A DNA stretch of 56,539 nucleotides from a virus. Position numbers and translations under genes: made by a program. Location: positions 1 to 56,539 of IMG/VR virus record IMGVR_UViG_3300030098_005086; one strand, given 5' to 3'. Positions 6,404 through 13,087 of this stretch are shown here, piece after piece. Each line of letters begins with the position of its first letter. The stretch's first letter is position 1. The notes under the pieces are model-generated. The model saw only the letters and a program-made list of their open reading frames with translations. It searched no databases and was not told the DNA's origin.

Positions 6404-8025
6404 TCTTCTCTTTTTTCATATGAGCGTGCCATTGTGATAATAGCGTTAGTACTAAGTAATGTTACTGCAACAGAAACAGCATTTTGTAAAGCATGTTTAG
6501 TCACCTTCATAGGGTCAATGACTCCTAACTTTAAAAGGTCTCCGTGTTTATTGTTTTTTACATCGTAACCATAACCGTCCTCCATAGCAGTATTATACTT
6601 CTTGGTTTCTTTAAGTCCTGCGTTTTTTAATATTTGTATAAGAGGAACCCTAATGGCTTTAGCTAAAATTGCGTTAGCAATTCGTTTTTCCTGATTTGTT
6701 TCCTTCTCACTTGTAGTTAGCAGTCCGTTTGAGGATATATTAAATAAAGCTAATCCTGACCCTGGCAATATCCCTTCTGCTTGAGCAGAACGCACCGCAC
6801 ACACTGCATCATCAACTCTATCAAATAATTCTTTTTGTTCTACGTCTGTATTGCCTCCCACGTGAATAACCCCTATTCCTCCTGTTAAAGAAGCAATACG
6901 AGACATAATAAATTCTCTGCTCATTTTAGTAGTAGCTATCTTATGAGCTCCCCATAACTCTTCAACACGAGTGTTAATCTCATCCATATTGTCTCTGTTA
7001 GACGAGAGTATGATTGTTGAGGTGCCTCCAACTATCACCTTAGAGGCTTGTCCTAAATCTTTAAAATCTATGATACTCAAGTCATCTCCCGTCTTTTCAG
7101 AGAAGTAACGTGCTCCTGTAGATAAAGCAATGTCACGCATAAGCTCATGTTGCTTGTACCCAAAGTTAGGTGGGTCTATAACACAAACCTTAATATTACG
7201 TTTCATGACATTAGCAGCTAAGGTATGTAGCACATTGGGACTACATGGAGCAATAATAAGTAGCGATTTACCGTCTTGAATAATTGGTTTAAGTATTTGT
7301 TCTATATTAAGAATATTGGTTACCTCAGCATCAGAAACAAAAATGTAGGGATTCTCTAATATACACTCATCTTTCTTTTGATTATTAACAAATAGGTTGT
7401 TTGCATAGCCTCGGTCTATTTTAATTCCTTCAGTAGACTCAATATATGTTTCACTAGTATCAGACTTTTCTACAGTAACAATACCGTTTTTTCCTACTTG
7501 ATTATATACATCAGCAATTAATCCCCCTATATAAGGGTCATTATTAGCCGATATAGTAGCTACACTTTTAAGTCTACTCTTAGTAACAGGCTTACTTTTC
7601 TTTTTTAAAGCACTTACAATATCTTTAGTAGAAGAAACTAATTCCCTTAATACTTCTGTTTGATTACAGTCAGGATAGTTGTCAAACTTGTGTAAAGCTT
7701 CTTTTATTAAAGCTTCGGTTAAAACAATAGCTGTAGTCGTTCCGTCTCCCGCTTGAGTGGCCGTCTTGTCGGCAGCCTGCTTCATCATAGTAACCGCAAG
7801 GTTTTCTACAGGGTCTATAAGACTCACTGACTTAGCCACAGTAACCCCGTCTTTGGTAACCGTAAGATGACTCGTAAATTCAGGAGATTCTATAAGAACA
7901 GTATTTCCACTAGGACCTAGGGTGCTTTTAACTGCGTTTGAAATCTTATTAATACCGTTTATTAGCTTTTGACGACCGTCTTTTCCAAAGACTAATTCTT
8001 TGGGAGTGTATCCTTGTTTGTTCAT
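6400..8025 (-). CDS. groEL: Chaperonin GroEL (group I), phage-encoded
   Basis: 541 aa, close to the cellular length of about 548. Key ATPase parts are present: TLGPSGNTV (35-43), TKDGVTVAK (57-65), GDGTTTA (93-99), RVDDA with the hydrolytic Asp (403-407), EGILPGSG (417-424), and GVIDPMKVTKHALQNA (501-516). The C-terminus ends ARSYEKREE and lacks the Gly-Met tail of bacterial GroEL. It should form a folding chamber in the cytoplasm with the phage GroES, presumably for phage virion proteins. A promoter box lies at 8051-8058. Phage GroEL is known from phage EL, but having both partners is uncommon. Confidence 0.95.
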   Translation of the reverse strand: MNKQGYTPKELVFGKDGRQKLINGINKISNAVKSTLGPSGNTVLIESPEFTSHLTVTKDGVTVAKSVSLIDPVENLAVTMMKQAADKTATQAGDGTTTAIVLTEALIKEALHKFDNYPDCNQTEVLRELVSSTKDIVSALKKKSKPVTKSRLKSVATISANNDPYIGGLIADVYNQVGKNGIVTVEKSDTSETYIESTEGIKIDRGYANNLFVNNQKKDECILENPYIFVSDAEVTNILNIEQILKPIIQDGKSLLIIAPCSPNVLHTLAANVMKRNIKVCVIDPPNFGYKQHELMRDIALSTGARYFSEKTGDDLSIIDFKDLGQASKVIVGGTSTIILSSNRDNMDEINTRVEELWGAHKIATTKMSREFIMSRIASLTGGIGVIHVGGNTDVEQKELFDRVDDAVCAVRSAQAEGILPGSGLALFNISSNGLLTTSEKETNQEKRIANAILAKAIRVPLIQILKNAGLKETKKYNTAMEDGYGYDVKNNKHGDLLKLGVIDPMKVTKHALQNAVSVAVTLLSTNAIITMARSYEKREE

Positions 8026-8050
8026 GTCTATTGAATTAAATTATATTATG

Positions 8051-8058
8051 CAAATATA
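8051..8058 (-). promoter_or_regulatory. Promoter -7 box for groEL-groES
   Basis: TATATTTG on the minus strand, 25 nt upstream of the groEL ATG, matches TAnnTTTG. No clear -33 TTG at ideal spacing is seen. Confidence 0.55.
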
Positions 8059-8168
8059 AACATATTTTCTTATACCACTAACTTTAGTTATGTCAAAATT
8101 TTTTAACCCTATTTATATATATATTTTTACCTCCTATTATTTAAAATTATCTATGAGAATTTGAAGTA

Positions 8169-8261
8169 TTTTTCGACATTTTCGACACTAGTTCTGATTA
8201 TCAGTAAGTTAGCTATCTAAAATCGACACTAAAATCGACACTAAAATGTCAATTATTGACA
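8169..8261. repeat. Phased CGACAC repeat element, copy A
   Basis: Holds TTTTTCGACATTT (8169-8181), GACATTTTCGACACTA (8175-8190), then CGACAC at 8224 and 8236, and the near palindrome TGTCAATTATTGACA (8247-8261). The same 16-mer and the same spacings (33 nt, then 12 nt) occur at 20536-20613 in front of the primase-helicase gene. It looks like a multi-site protein-binding element such as an operator or replication iterons. Confidence 0.7.
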
Positions 8262-8368
8262 TTATCTTAATGATTTCTTAACATATACGTCATATTAGAG
8301 TATTATATTTACTATATGAAAATAGAAATCTCCAAATACCTTTACATTCTTATTATGATATTTATGTA

Positions 8369-8376
8369 TATCTTTG
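8369..8376 (+). promoter_or_regulatory. Promoter -7 box for the 56-aa gene
   Basis: TATCTTTG, with only 7 nt between its last base and the ATG at 8384, so the transcript would be leaderless or nearly so. Confidence 0.6.
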
Positions 8377-8383
8377 CATTATA

Positions 8384-8554
8384 ATGCCTGTGAATAAAAA
8401 GATTATTAAAATATCTAAAGACCAATATGACAGCCTTGTCAAAGAGTATTCCTATATACTAGATTTATATATGTCAGACAATCAATATTACGTTATCGGA
8501 ACTATAGATGACCTTAAGTCAGCAGGAATAGATTTAGATTCCCCATATTATTAA
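8384..8554 (+). CDS. 56-aa hypothetical protein
   Basis: Translated by hand: begins MPVNKKIIKISKDQYDSLVK and ends DLKSAGIDLDSPYY. It is preceded by a clean -7 box and followed at its stop by the terminator hairpin of the opposite operon. The acidic C-terminus and small size suggest a regulatory or inhibitor protein. The repeat element lies about 120 nt upstream. Function unknown. Confidence 0.65.
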   Translation: MPVNKKIIKISKDQYDSLVKEYSYILDLYMSDNQYYVIGTIDDLKSAGIDLDSPYY

Positions 8555-8581
8555 AAAAGAAAAGGGAGCATATAGCTCCCT
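8551..8581 (-). terminator. Rho-independent terminator of the second basic-protein operon
   Basis: Stem AGGGAGC (8563-8569) pairs with GCTCCCT (8575-8581) around loop ATATA. On the minus strand it is followed by a T-rich run (8551-8562), placed 30 nt beyond the stop of the last gene. Confidence 0.8.
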
Positions 8582-8610
8582 AATCCAAATCAAACAAAGG
8601 GTGTGTTTTT

Positions 8611-9120
8611 TTAAATGCCACTAATGTTGCTCCAGGTAGCGCGTGCTTCATTTTTTCTTTGTAGTTCCTCGCCGTGATAAGGATTTGCATTATATCCTCT
8701 CATTGCATTTCCTCTATTTCGTCTCCTTTCATACATGTCCCAAGTAGTCCCAAACAATCCTCTTCTTCTTCCCCTAAGTCTATTACGAAACATTCCAAAA
8801 GGTCCTCCAAATCCTCCAAGTCTTGCCGCCCATCTTTCTTTTCTCGCGTCTGCTCTTGCTCTTGCCCTGTCATAGTGGGCACCTACAGCATCAGCTGTTC
8901 TCATTCTTCCTTTAGCCCCTTGAAATCTATTAGAGCCACTCGTTAAGCCTTGTTGTATGTTTTGACCTTCTCTGTTTCTTACAGGGAGAGTCGGTATTTG
9001 TTTCTCAGGTGGAGTTGTTACATTATTAGGCGTTGTAGGAGGATTGTATATAGGTCCTTGCCTAGGAGCTCTACCTTCATATATTAATGTGTTTTTCTGT
9101 TGTCTATTAGGTTTAGGCAT
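8611..9120 (-). CDS. Arg-rich protamine-like protein with Pro-rich N-terminus
   Basis: 169 aa. The first 65 residues are Pro/Asn/Gln-rich and probably disordered (PPTTPNNVTTPPEKQIPT). The second half is Gly- and Arg-rich: YDRARARADARKERWAARLG, then GMFRNRLRGRRRGLFG and DMYERRRNRG. By count 33 Lys or Arg residues, mostly Arg, unlike the Lys-rich neighbours. Last gene of the operon before the terminator. It may bind DNA or sit in the virion with the DNA. Composition-based inference only. Confidence 0.55.
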   Translation of the reverse strand: MPKPNRQQKNTLIYEGRAPRQGPIYNPPTTPNNVTTPPEKQIPTLPVRNREGQNIQQGLTSGSNRFQGAKGRMRTADAVGAHYDRARARADARKERWAARLGGFGGPFGMFRNRLRGRRRGLFGTTWDMYERRRNRGNAMRGYNANPYHGEELQRKNEARATWSNISGI

Positions 9121-9122
9121 AA

Positions 9123-9347
9123 TTATTTCTTTATTTTGTTACCTGTAAAAAATTGTAAATCTACTGTAGCCATTACTCTAGCTTCTTTTTGTTGTTCTGC
9201 TAGCTCTATGCCTTCAGCGATATCTCTTATTGTTCGAGAGCTTTTTAATTCTCTCCTTAGTCTAGCGGCTTTAGATATTCCTGTTTCTGACTCAGGTCTA
9301 TTATTTACCATCTGACCATCTTTCATTGTTAATCCATCAAATCCCAT
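9123..9347 (-). CDS. 74-aa hypothetical protein
   Basis: Begins MGFDGLTMKDGQMVNNRPES and contains a helical charged stretch KAARLRRELKSSRTIRDIAE, ending FFTGNKIKK. Less basic than its neighbours and probably mostly helical. Fourth gene in the operon from 10412. Unknown function. Confidence 0.6.
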   Translation of the reverse strand: MGFDGLTMKDGQMVNNRPESETGISKAARLRRELKSSRTIRDIAEGIELAEQQKEARVMATVDLQFFTGNKIKK

Positions 9348-9372
9348 GTTTTCTTTTTTTTAATAGTTATAC

Positions 9373-9639
9373 TTATATTTTTCTTCCTGCTCTGCTTTTA
9401 TTTTTAGCACGTTTTTTTAATTGCTTCATAGGCGCTTCTTTGTCCGCCGTAGCGATTAGTTTTCCCACATCATAAGCTAGGAGACCCCAACCTACTCCGG
9501 GAATAAATCTACTACCAACTTTAGAAGCTCCCCTCGTTATTAGTTTTCTTGCCGTAGCGTACTTTAATGCCTTGCTTGCTCCTTTGCCTATCCCTTTGAT
9601 AGCGGCCTTTTGTTTCATTTTTTCACCAAACTTTGACAT
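9373..9639 (-). CDS. 88-aa basic protein with short hydrophobic segment
   Basis: Begins MSKFGEKMKQKAAIKGIGKG, then ASKALKYATARKLITRGASK, a hydrophobic stretch FIPGVGWGLLAYDVGKLIAT, and a basic tail KRAKNKSRAGRKI. The mixture of Gly/Ala-rich basic helix and a hydrophobic patch could interact with membranes as well as DNA, as some minor virion proteins do. Unknown function. Confidence 0.6.
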   Translation of the reverse strand: MSKFGEKMKQKAAIKGIGKGASKALKYATARKLITRGASKVGSRFIPGVGWGLLAYDVGKLIATADKEAPMKQLKKRAKNKSRAGRKI

Positions 9640-9640
9640 A

Positions 9641-9847
9641 TTATTTCTTTGTTTTCATTTTTCTTAATCTTGCCGTAATAGGTACATATGACAATTCTCT
9701 CTTTTTTTCCAAATAGGATTGTCTTTTTACACGCTTACCCATTGGTTTAGCTCTTGGACCCGTTCTTCCTCTTAATCCCTTGCTTACTCCTCCTTTTCTA
9801 GCCCTTTGCTTCATTGATGCTTTTACACCGGTTTTTGATTTTCTCAT
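9641..9847 (-). CDS. 68-aa very basic protein
   Basis: By count 26 of 68 residues are Lys or Arg. It begins MRKSKTGVKASMKQRARKGG and ends RLRKMKTKK, with Gly-Arg turns in the middle. Only one base separates its start from the stop of the histone-like gene. Probably a nucleic-acid-binding peptide; inferred from composition. Confidence 0.6.
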   Translation of the reverse strand: MRKSKTGVKASMKQRARKGGVSKGLRGRTGPRAKPMGKRVKRQSYLEKKRELSYVPITARLRKMKTKK

Positions 9848-9848
9848 A

Positions 9849-10412
9849 TTACTTCTTTTTCTTTTTAGACTTCGTAGTTGTTGATTTCTTGGTTGCTGCT
9901 TTCCTAGCTGCCCAATACTTTGCTGTTGACGCTTTTACTGTATGGGGCTTAGCATACTTAGGCATAACCTTCCCCGTTTTAAGATTTATTATCTTACCTG
10001 TCTTAGCGTCTCTACCGTATTTAGCAGAACTACTTGTCTGTGCCTTATCTGTCTTTGCTTTACTTCTCTTCTTCTTCTTTTTCTTATCCGCATTTCTCCA
10101 CGGGTCATCCTTTTTAGCGTCGTAGTTAGGATTAGCTTTCGCTACCGCTTTATTATATGCTTTACGAGCATCCTTAATAGCCTTATCATATCTAGATTTC
10201 GCCGTGCTCTTTTTCTTAGACGTTTTTGTTTTTCTTCGCTTAGTAGCAGTCAGCCTTTCTGCACTCTTTAATGTTTTACGTGCAGCGCTCTTTTTTTTCT
10301 TATATGTTGAAGTGGTAATCTTTCCACTCTTTAATCTACGCGCAGCTCTATTTAGTTTTCTTGTCGCAACTTTCTTTTTAAGCTTAGAGCGTAGCTTTTT
10401 TAATATAGGCAT
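9849..10412 (-). CDS. Histone-H1-like Lys/Ala-rich protein
   Basis: Start placed at ATG 10412 because the promoter box at 10437-10444 overlaps a longer reading that would begin at 10439. The 187-aa product begins MPILKKLRSKLKKKVATRKL. By count 71 residues (38%) are Lys or Arg, with Ala, Ser and Thr as fillers, as in bacterial or viral H1-like proteins. A Lys tract (KKKKKKR, about 110) and a Lys tail close the protein; a less charged insert has YGRDAKTGKIINLKTGKV. First gene of a five-gene operon. Likely binds phage or host DNA. Confidence 0.65.
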   Translation of the reverse strand: MPILKKLRSKLKKKVATRKLNRAARRLKSGKITTSTYKKKKSAARKTLKSAERLTATKRRKTKTSKKKSTAKSRYDKAIKDARKAYNKAVAKANPNYDAKKDDPWRNADKKKKKKRSKAKTDKAQTSSSAKYGRDAKTGKIINLKTGKVMPKYAKPHTVKASTAKYWAARKAATKKSTTTKSKKKKK

Positions 10413-10436
10413 TTTTAAACGGTTTAAGTTATTTAG

Positions 10437-10444
10437 CAAAGATA
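10437..10444 (-). promoter_or_regulatory. Promoter -7 box for the second basic-protein operon
   Basis: TATCTTTG on the minus strand, 24 nt before the ATG at 10412. Its position decides the start codon of that gene. Confidence 0.7.
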
Positions 10445-10613
10445 CAAAAATATATGAGATGTATAGAGTGTTTGGGTTACATGCTCAATTAAACGAAATG
10501 TATCATAAAAAAAAACTGATATTTTTTTTGGGGGTGGGGGTTGATTTTGTTTTGTGATGTGTCAATTTTTTGGCGTTTTGTCTTGAGGTGGTACGCCCTG
10601 CTCCCTGCTCCGC

Positions 10614-10631
10614 GTGTCTTTAAGGACACAC
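10614..10631. repeat. 18-bp repeat GTGTCTTTAAGGACACAC, copy 1
   Basis: Identical to 12841-12858. As RNA, GUGUCU and GGACAC form a 6-bp stem with a UUAA loop. The two copies bracket the small TM gene, the HTH-like gene and the amidoligase gene. Confidence 0.8.
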
Positions 10632-10638
10632 CGCCCCG

Positions 10639-10684
10639 CCTTCCCCCTGTTAGTCCTTCCCTCGTTGCCCCTTCCCTCGTTCCC
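10639..10684. repeat. C-rich tandem repeat, about 15-bp unit
   Basis: CCTTCCCTCGTT occurs at 10655-10666 and again at 10670-10681 (15-bp period). A degenerate third unit precedes them at 10639-10654. The minus strand is almost pure purine here. Confidence 0.6.
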
Positions 10685-10867
10685 ACGTTTACAGGGATAG
10701 AGAAAGTGGGTTGTATCTCCCCCAAACGTTCACCGGATAAACATTTCAAAGGGAAAATCTAGAGCTTTAAATCGTTAATTAACAGATATATAAACACAAT
10801 TTGTCTATAAAATGTCACAAAATAGAATAAAAAGTGTCCAAAACATTAGATTTAATCGAGAAATAGA

Positions 10868-10890
10868 CTTATATTGTACTATTATTAATC
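10868..10890 (+). promoter_or_regulatory. Candidate early promoter
   Basis: TTATATTGTACTATTATTAATC resembles the segment CGTATATTAGTGCATTATTAATC upstream of the gene at 13341; both share TATATT and ATTATTAATC. TATATTG is a partial match to the -7 box. Confidence 0.35.
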
Positions 10891-10927
10891 AGATATGTTA
10901 ACGCATATCACAAAAAAAGTAAAAATC

Positions 10928-11017
10928 ATGAATACAATTCAAATAATAGTGCTAGGAATTCAATTAATCGGATTACTCTTTACGGCTTATGCTCTAAAGT
11001 ACGGCAAAAAGTATTAA
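10928..11017 (+). CDS. 29-aa single-TM peptide
   Basis: Translated by hand: begins MNTIQIIVLGIQLIGLLFTA and ends YALKYGKKY. One transmembrane helix with a basic tail that should face the cytoplasm. It is the first plus-strand reading after the divergent region and 30 nt before the next gene. It could modify a host membrane protein early in infection. Reality supported by position and clean start only. Confidence 0.5.
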   Translation: MNTIQIIVLGIQLIGLLFTAYALKYGKKY

Positions 11018-11047
11018 ATCAAATTATTAACTAAAAATTTATTAAAA

Positions 11048-11647
11048 ATGAGAAATTTATTAGAAATCGAAGTGCAAACTCTAAGAGAGAATGAAGCGCT
11101 TCAAAGCGGTTTACAAACTGCACAAATTGAGTCATTTCAAAACGAAATTTATACGAGTGGAATGAGCAAATTTGAATCGAGTGTTAGTATGTCAAAAGTA
11201 GTGGCAAAATCTTTCGAGTTCTTTAAAGAGAGCGGAAAAGGTTTGCTTGAAGAAAATGGCATTTATTGGGGTGTTGATGAGTTCGCACAAAAGATGTTCG
11301 GGTGGAAAAGGTCGTACCTCTATAAAATGGTAAAACTTTCAAAGGTTCACACCTCAAGGATAAAGAAGTTCAAAAGGGACTGCCAAGACCTAAGAGAATC
11401 GGGCGAAGTGGTGGCCGTATCGGTTGAAAATTGTTTAAAAACCATTCGCGAAAGTGTACAAAGCGGACAAGATGAAACACCACAAACGCGACCGCAAATA
11501 GTGTTAAGTATCAAAATGGATAATGCGACTTTTAAGATGTACGACAACAACGAAACCAAATGCTCAATGAGTGTGGAGCAGTTGCGAAACGTTAGGGGAC
11601 TTTTGAACGATTTTATCGAGGAATGCGAGGTTAACTTATCAGAATAA
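11048..11647 (+). CDS. Putative HTH DNA-binding protein
   Basis: A 199-aa protein. After an acidic coiled N-terminus, residues 74-100 (WGVDEFAQKMFGWKRSYLYK then MVKLSKV) look like a helix-turn-helix of the ParB/RepB or Lsr2-like kind, where the second helix carries KRSYLYKM. The C-terminal part has MSVEQLRNVRGLLNDFIEEC. It starts the early region next to repeats, so it may bind them as a replication or transcription regulator. No family is firmly recognised. Codon use and G+C are somewhat higher than the genes after 15 kb. Confidence 0.55.
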   Translation: MRNLLEIEVQTLRENEALQSGLQTAQIESFQNEIYTSGMSKFESSVSMSKVVAKSFEFFKESGKGLLEENGIYWGVDEFAQKMFGWKRSYLYKMVKLSKVHTSRIKKFKRDCQDLRESGEVVAVSVENCLKTIRESVQSGQDETPQTRPQIVLSIKMDNATFKMYDNNETKCSMSVEQLRNVRGLLNDFIEECEVNLSE

Positions 11648-11666
11648 TAATTAAAATTTAATAGAT

Positions 11667-12785
11667 ATGGAAAATCGAAATACAGGTGTAATTTACACCA
11701 CAACAGGCGAAAGTCGGAGAAGTCGGATTCAAAATTACCATGCTACTCAAGGTTGGGAATTATGGAAGAATAAAACGAAATGGAAATCAGATTTACGAGG
11801 TATGACACCGAGCGAAATTTGTGACACCGTTTTTAAGCGACCACACAATGAGGGTTATGAATCAAGGTTCAGAATCGGTTTTGAAGTGGAAAAGAGCTAT
11901 TTTTACTATGACGGACAAGGAAGTGCGGAAACCACACATGACCGATTAAATCAAGAATATGAGTTGTTTAGAGGGTTTGAAACTGACAGCTCATGCGGTG
12001 TTGAAGCAATCACACACATATTGCCGTTAGTACCCAAAGGCATATGGAGAACGAAAGTATTCGACATGATGTATAAAGCAAGACATATTTTAGATGATTC
12101 TTTGAGTCCTAGCAATGGAAAATGCGGGGGGCATATTTGCCTATCGGTTGAGGGCATGGAATCGAGGGAATTGTTTAAAGCGGTTCGTAAATTTAGTGGA
12201 ATTGTAATGTCATTATATCGCATGAGGTTGTACAGGACAAGAGGTCAGAATTATTGTTCCAATAATATGACCATGAGAACCACAAGGGGGACAGGTTGGA
12301 CAAATGCGGGGTATATGGACTCAGTATGTTTTAATGATAGGCCAAGTCATACAAAATACTCATTCTGTAAGCTATCAGATAAATTTATCGAGTTTAGAGT
12401 TCCCCCGAGGGTAACCTCAGTTGAATGTTTACGACTGCGCTATGAGTTATTTTATGAGGTTATGCGGTGGGCGGTTAAGCACAAAGACACGGATTCAGGG
12501 GGAGCGCTCCAAGTTGGCGCGGGTGTTTATACCAAATTCATTAGAGCGGTTAGACCTATCATTCTAAAGATGTGCAATGGCGACCAAATCAAAGCCGACA
12601 CCATCTGCCGAGAATCGCGACATTTTCAAAGGTTCATCGATACTGATGGGGTAAAGGTGGCGCAAGTGGTCAAGGACTTTGTATTGAACACCGAGACCGT
12701 GAACCGCAGAAATAGAATTGAAGGGGGTTCGAGTCATGGTAGTAATGCACGGCGCGACCTATGGAAACGCGGAGAGTGGGTGTAA
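11667..12785 (+). CDS. Amidoligase-family (COOH-NH2 ligase) enzyme
   Basis: A 372-aa protein with the marks of the glutamine-synthetase-fold amidoligases: FRIGFEVEK (68-76, metal/ATP Glu pair), ETDSSCGVEAITHIL (105-119), KCGGHICLSVEG (152-163, in place of CGLHVHV), and KFIEFRVPPRV (239-249). These enzymes join a carboxyl to an amine using ATP, as gamma-glutamylcysteine synthetase does. The partner gene at 13341 fuses a class II amidotransferase with a GGCT domain, the same set that Iyer, Aravind and co-workers linked to amidoligases. Substrate unknown: possibly a gamma-glutamyl peptide, a protein tag or a wall peptide. A terminator follows directly. Confidence 0.8.
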   Translation: MENRNTGVIYTTTGESRRSRIQNYHATQGWELWKNKTKWKSDLRGMTPSEICDTVFKRPHNEGYESRFRIGFEVEKSYFYYDGQGSAETTHDRLNQEYELFRGFETDSSCGVEAITHILPLVPKGIWRTKVFDMMYKARHILDDSLSPSNGKCGGHICLSVEGMESRELFKAVRKFSGIVMSLYRMRLYRTRGQNYCSNNMTMRTTRGTGWTNAGYMDSVCFNDRPSHTKYSFCKLSDKFIEFRVPPRVTSVECLRLRYELFYEVMRWAVKHKDTDSGGALQVGAGVYTKFIRAVRPIILKMCNGDQIKADTICRESRHFQRFIDTDGVKVAQVVKDFVLNTETVNRRNRIEGGSSHGSNARRDLWKRGEWV

Positions 12786-12804
12786 TTCCCACACCGACCG
12801 CGTG

Positions 12805-12834
12805 AAAAGGGGGGGCATTTTGCCCCCTTTTTTT
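12805..12834 (+). terminator. Rho-independent terminator after the amidoligase gene
   Basis: GGGGGCA (12811-12817) pairs with TGCCCCC (12821-12827) around TTT, flanked by an A-run upstream and a T-run downstream, about 20 nt past the stop. Confidence 0.88.
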
Positions 12835-12840
12835 GTTTTT

Positions 12841-12858
12841 GTGTCTTTAAGGACACAC
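12841..12858. repeat. 18-bp repeat GTGTCTTTAAGGACACAC, copy 2
   Basis: Exact copy of 10614-10631 in the same orientation, directly behind the amidoligase terminator. Confidence 0.8.
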
Positions 12859-12864
12859 ATTTTT

Positions 12865-12920
12865 AGTCAGTTTTTTATGTTTCTATTAAAATTATCAGTC
12901 AGTTTTTTGTGTTTCTACTA
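12865..12920. repeat. Tandem 24-bp direct repeats, 32-bp period
   Basis: 12865-12888 and 12897-12920 match except at two positions; both start AGTCAGTTTTTT. A related TTTAGTC is found in the palindrome just downstream. Confidence 0.75.
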
Positions 12921-12938
12921 ATCTAAATACAGATTTTG

Positions 12939-12954
12939 GACTAAAATTTTAGTC
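12939..12954. repeat. Perfect 16-bp palindrome
   Basis: GACTAAAATTTTAGTC reads the same on both strands. It is a good candidate operator for a dimeric regulator and shares TTTTAGTC with the preceding repeats. Confidence 0.7.
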
Positions 12955-12960
12955 GGTCTT

Positions 12961-13087
12961 CAGGCGAATAAGTGCCACGTACATCTGTTAAGTGGGCGAA
13001 GTTGTCCCGACCGCAAAGCGGAGCGCGGGAAAGAGTGGGCGGGAAGCGGGAAGCGTACGTGCTTCGCGGAAGCACGGAAAGTGCCTG
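12961..13087 (+). ncRNA. GC-rich structured RNA or 5' leader element, unknown family
   Basis: About 127 bases much richer in G+C than the surroundings. CAGGC (12961-12965) can close with GCCTG (13083-13087). Inside are TCCCG/CGGGA (13005-13009 with 13026-13030) enclosing CCGC-AAA-GCGG, a purine stretch with three GCGGGAA units, and the perfect hairpin CGTGCTT-CGCGG-AAGCACG (13058-13076). An A-run follows. It lies between the amidoligase and GATase/GGCT genes, so it may be a riboswitch, a small phage RNA or a recombination site. No known RNA family is recognised. Strand is assumed to follow the genes. Confidence 0.5.

Larger units (their letters stand above)
8026..8383. other. Intergenic regulatory region between groEL and the 56-aa gene
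   Basis: No gene is seen in these 358 bases. They hold the groEL promoter (8051-8058), an AT-rich stretch (8100-8160), the phased CGACAC repeat element (8169-8261), and the promoter of the small plus-strand gene (8369-8376). Confidence 0.6.
10445..10927. other. Divergent intergenic control region, possible origin
   Basis: About 480 bases between the minus-strand late operon and the plus-strand early genes. No convincing gene. It holds a G-rich tract near 10530-10542 (GGGGGTGGGGG), a hairpin repeat (10614-10631), C-rich tandem repeats (10639-10684) that stand out against AT-rich surroundings, and a likely early promoter near 10868-10890. The reversal of transcription plus repeats would suit a replication origin or master switch. 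Confidence 0.5.
12786..12960. other. Repeat-rich intergenic region after the amidoligase gene
   Basis: Non-coding. It contains in order a terminator, the second 18-bp hairpin repeat, two copies of a 24-bp direct repeat and a perfect 16-bp palindrome, then passes into the GC-rich RNA-like element at 12961. This dense set of signals in 175 bases suggests regulation or a recombination/replication site. Confidence 0.6.

Noticed and set aside
10489-10749. 86-codon minus reading over the C-rich repeats
   Set aside because: Its Arg/Glu/Gly content simply reflects the repeat; no start signal and no conservation expected.
12961-13087. Known riboswitch or ribozyme (glutamine riboswitch, hammerhead)
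   Set aside because: The conserved core sequences of these families, as far as I recall them, are not present.
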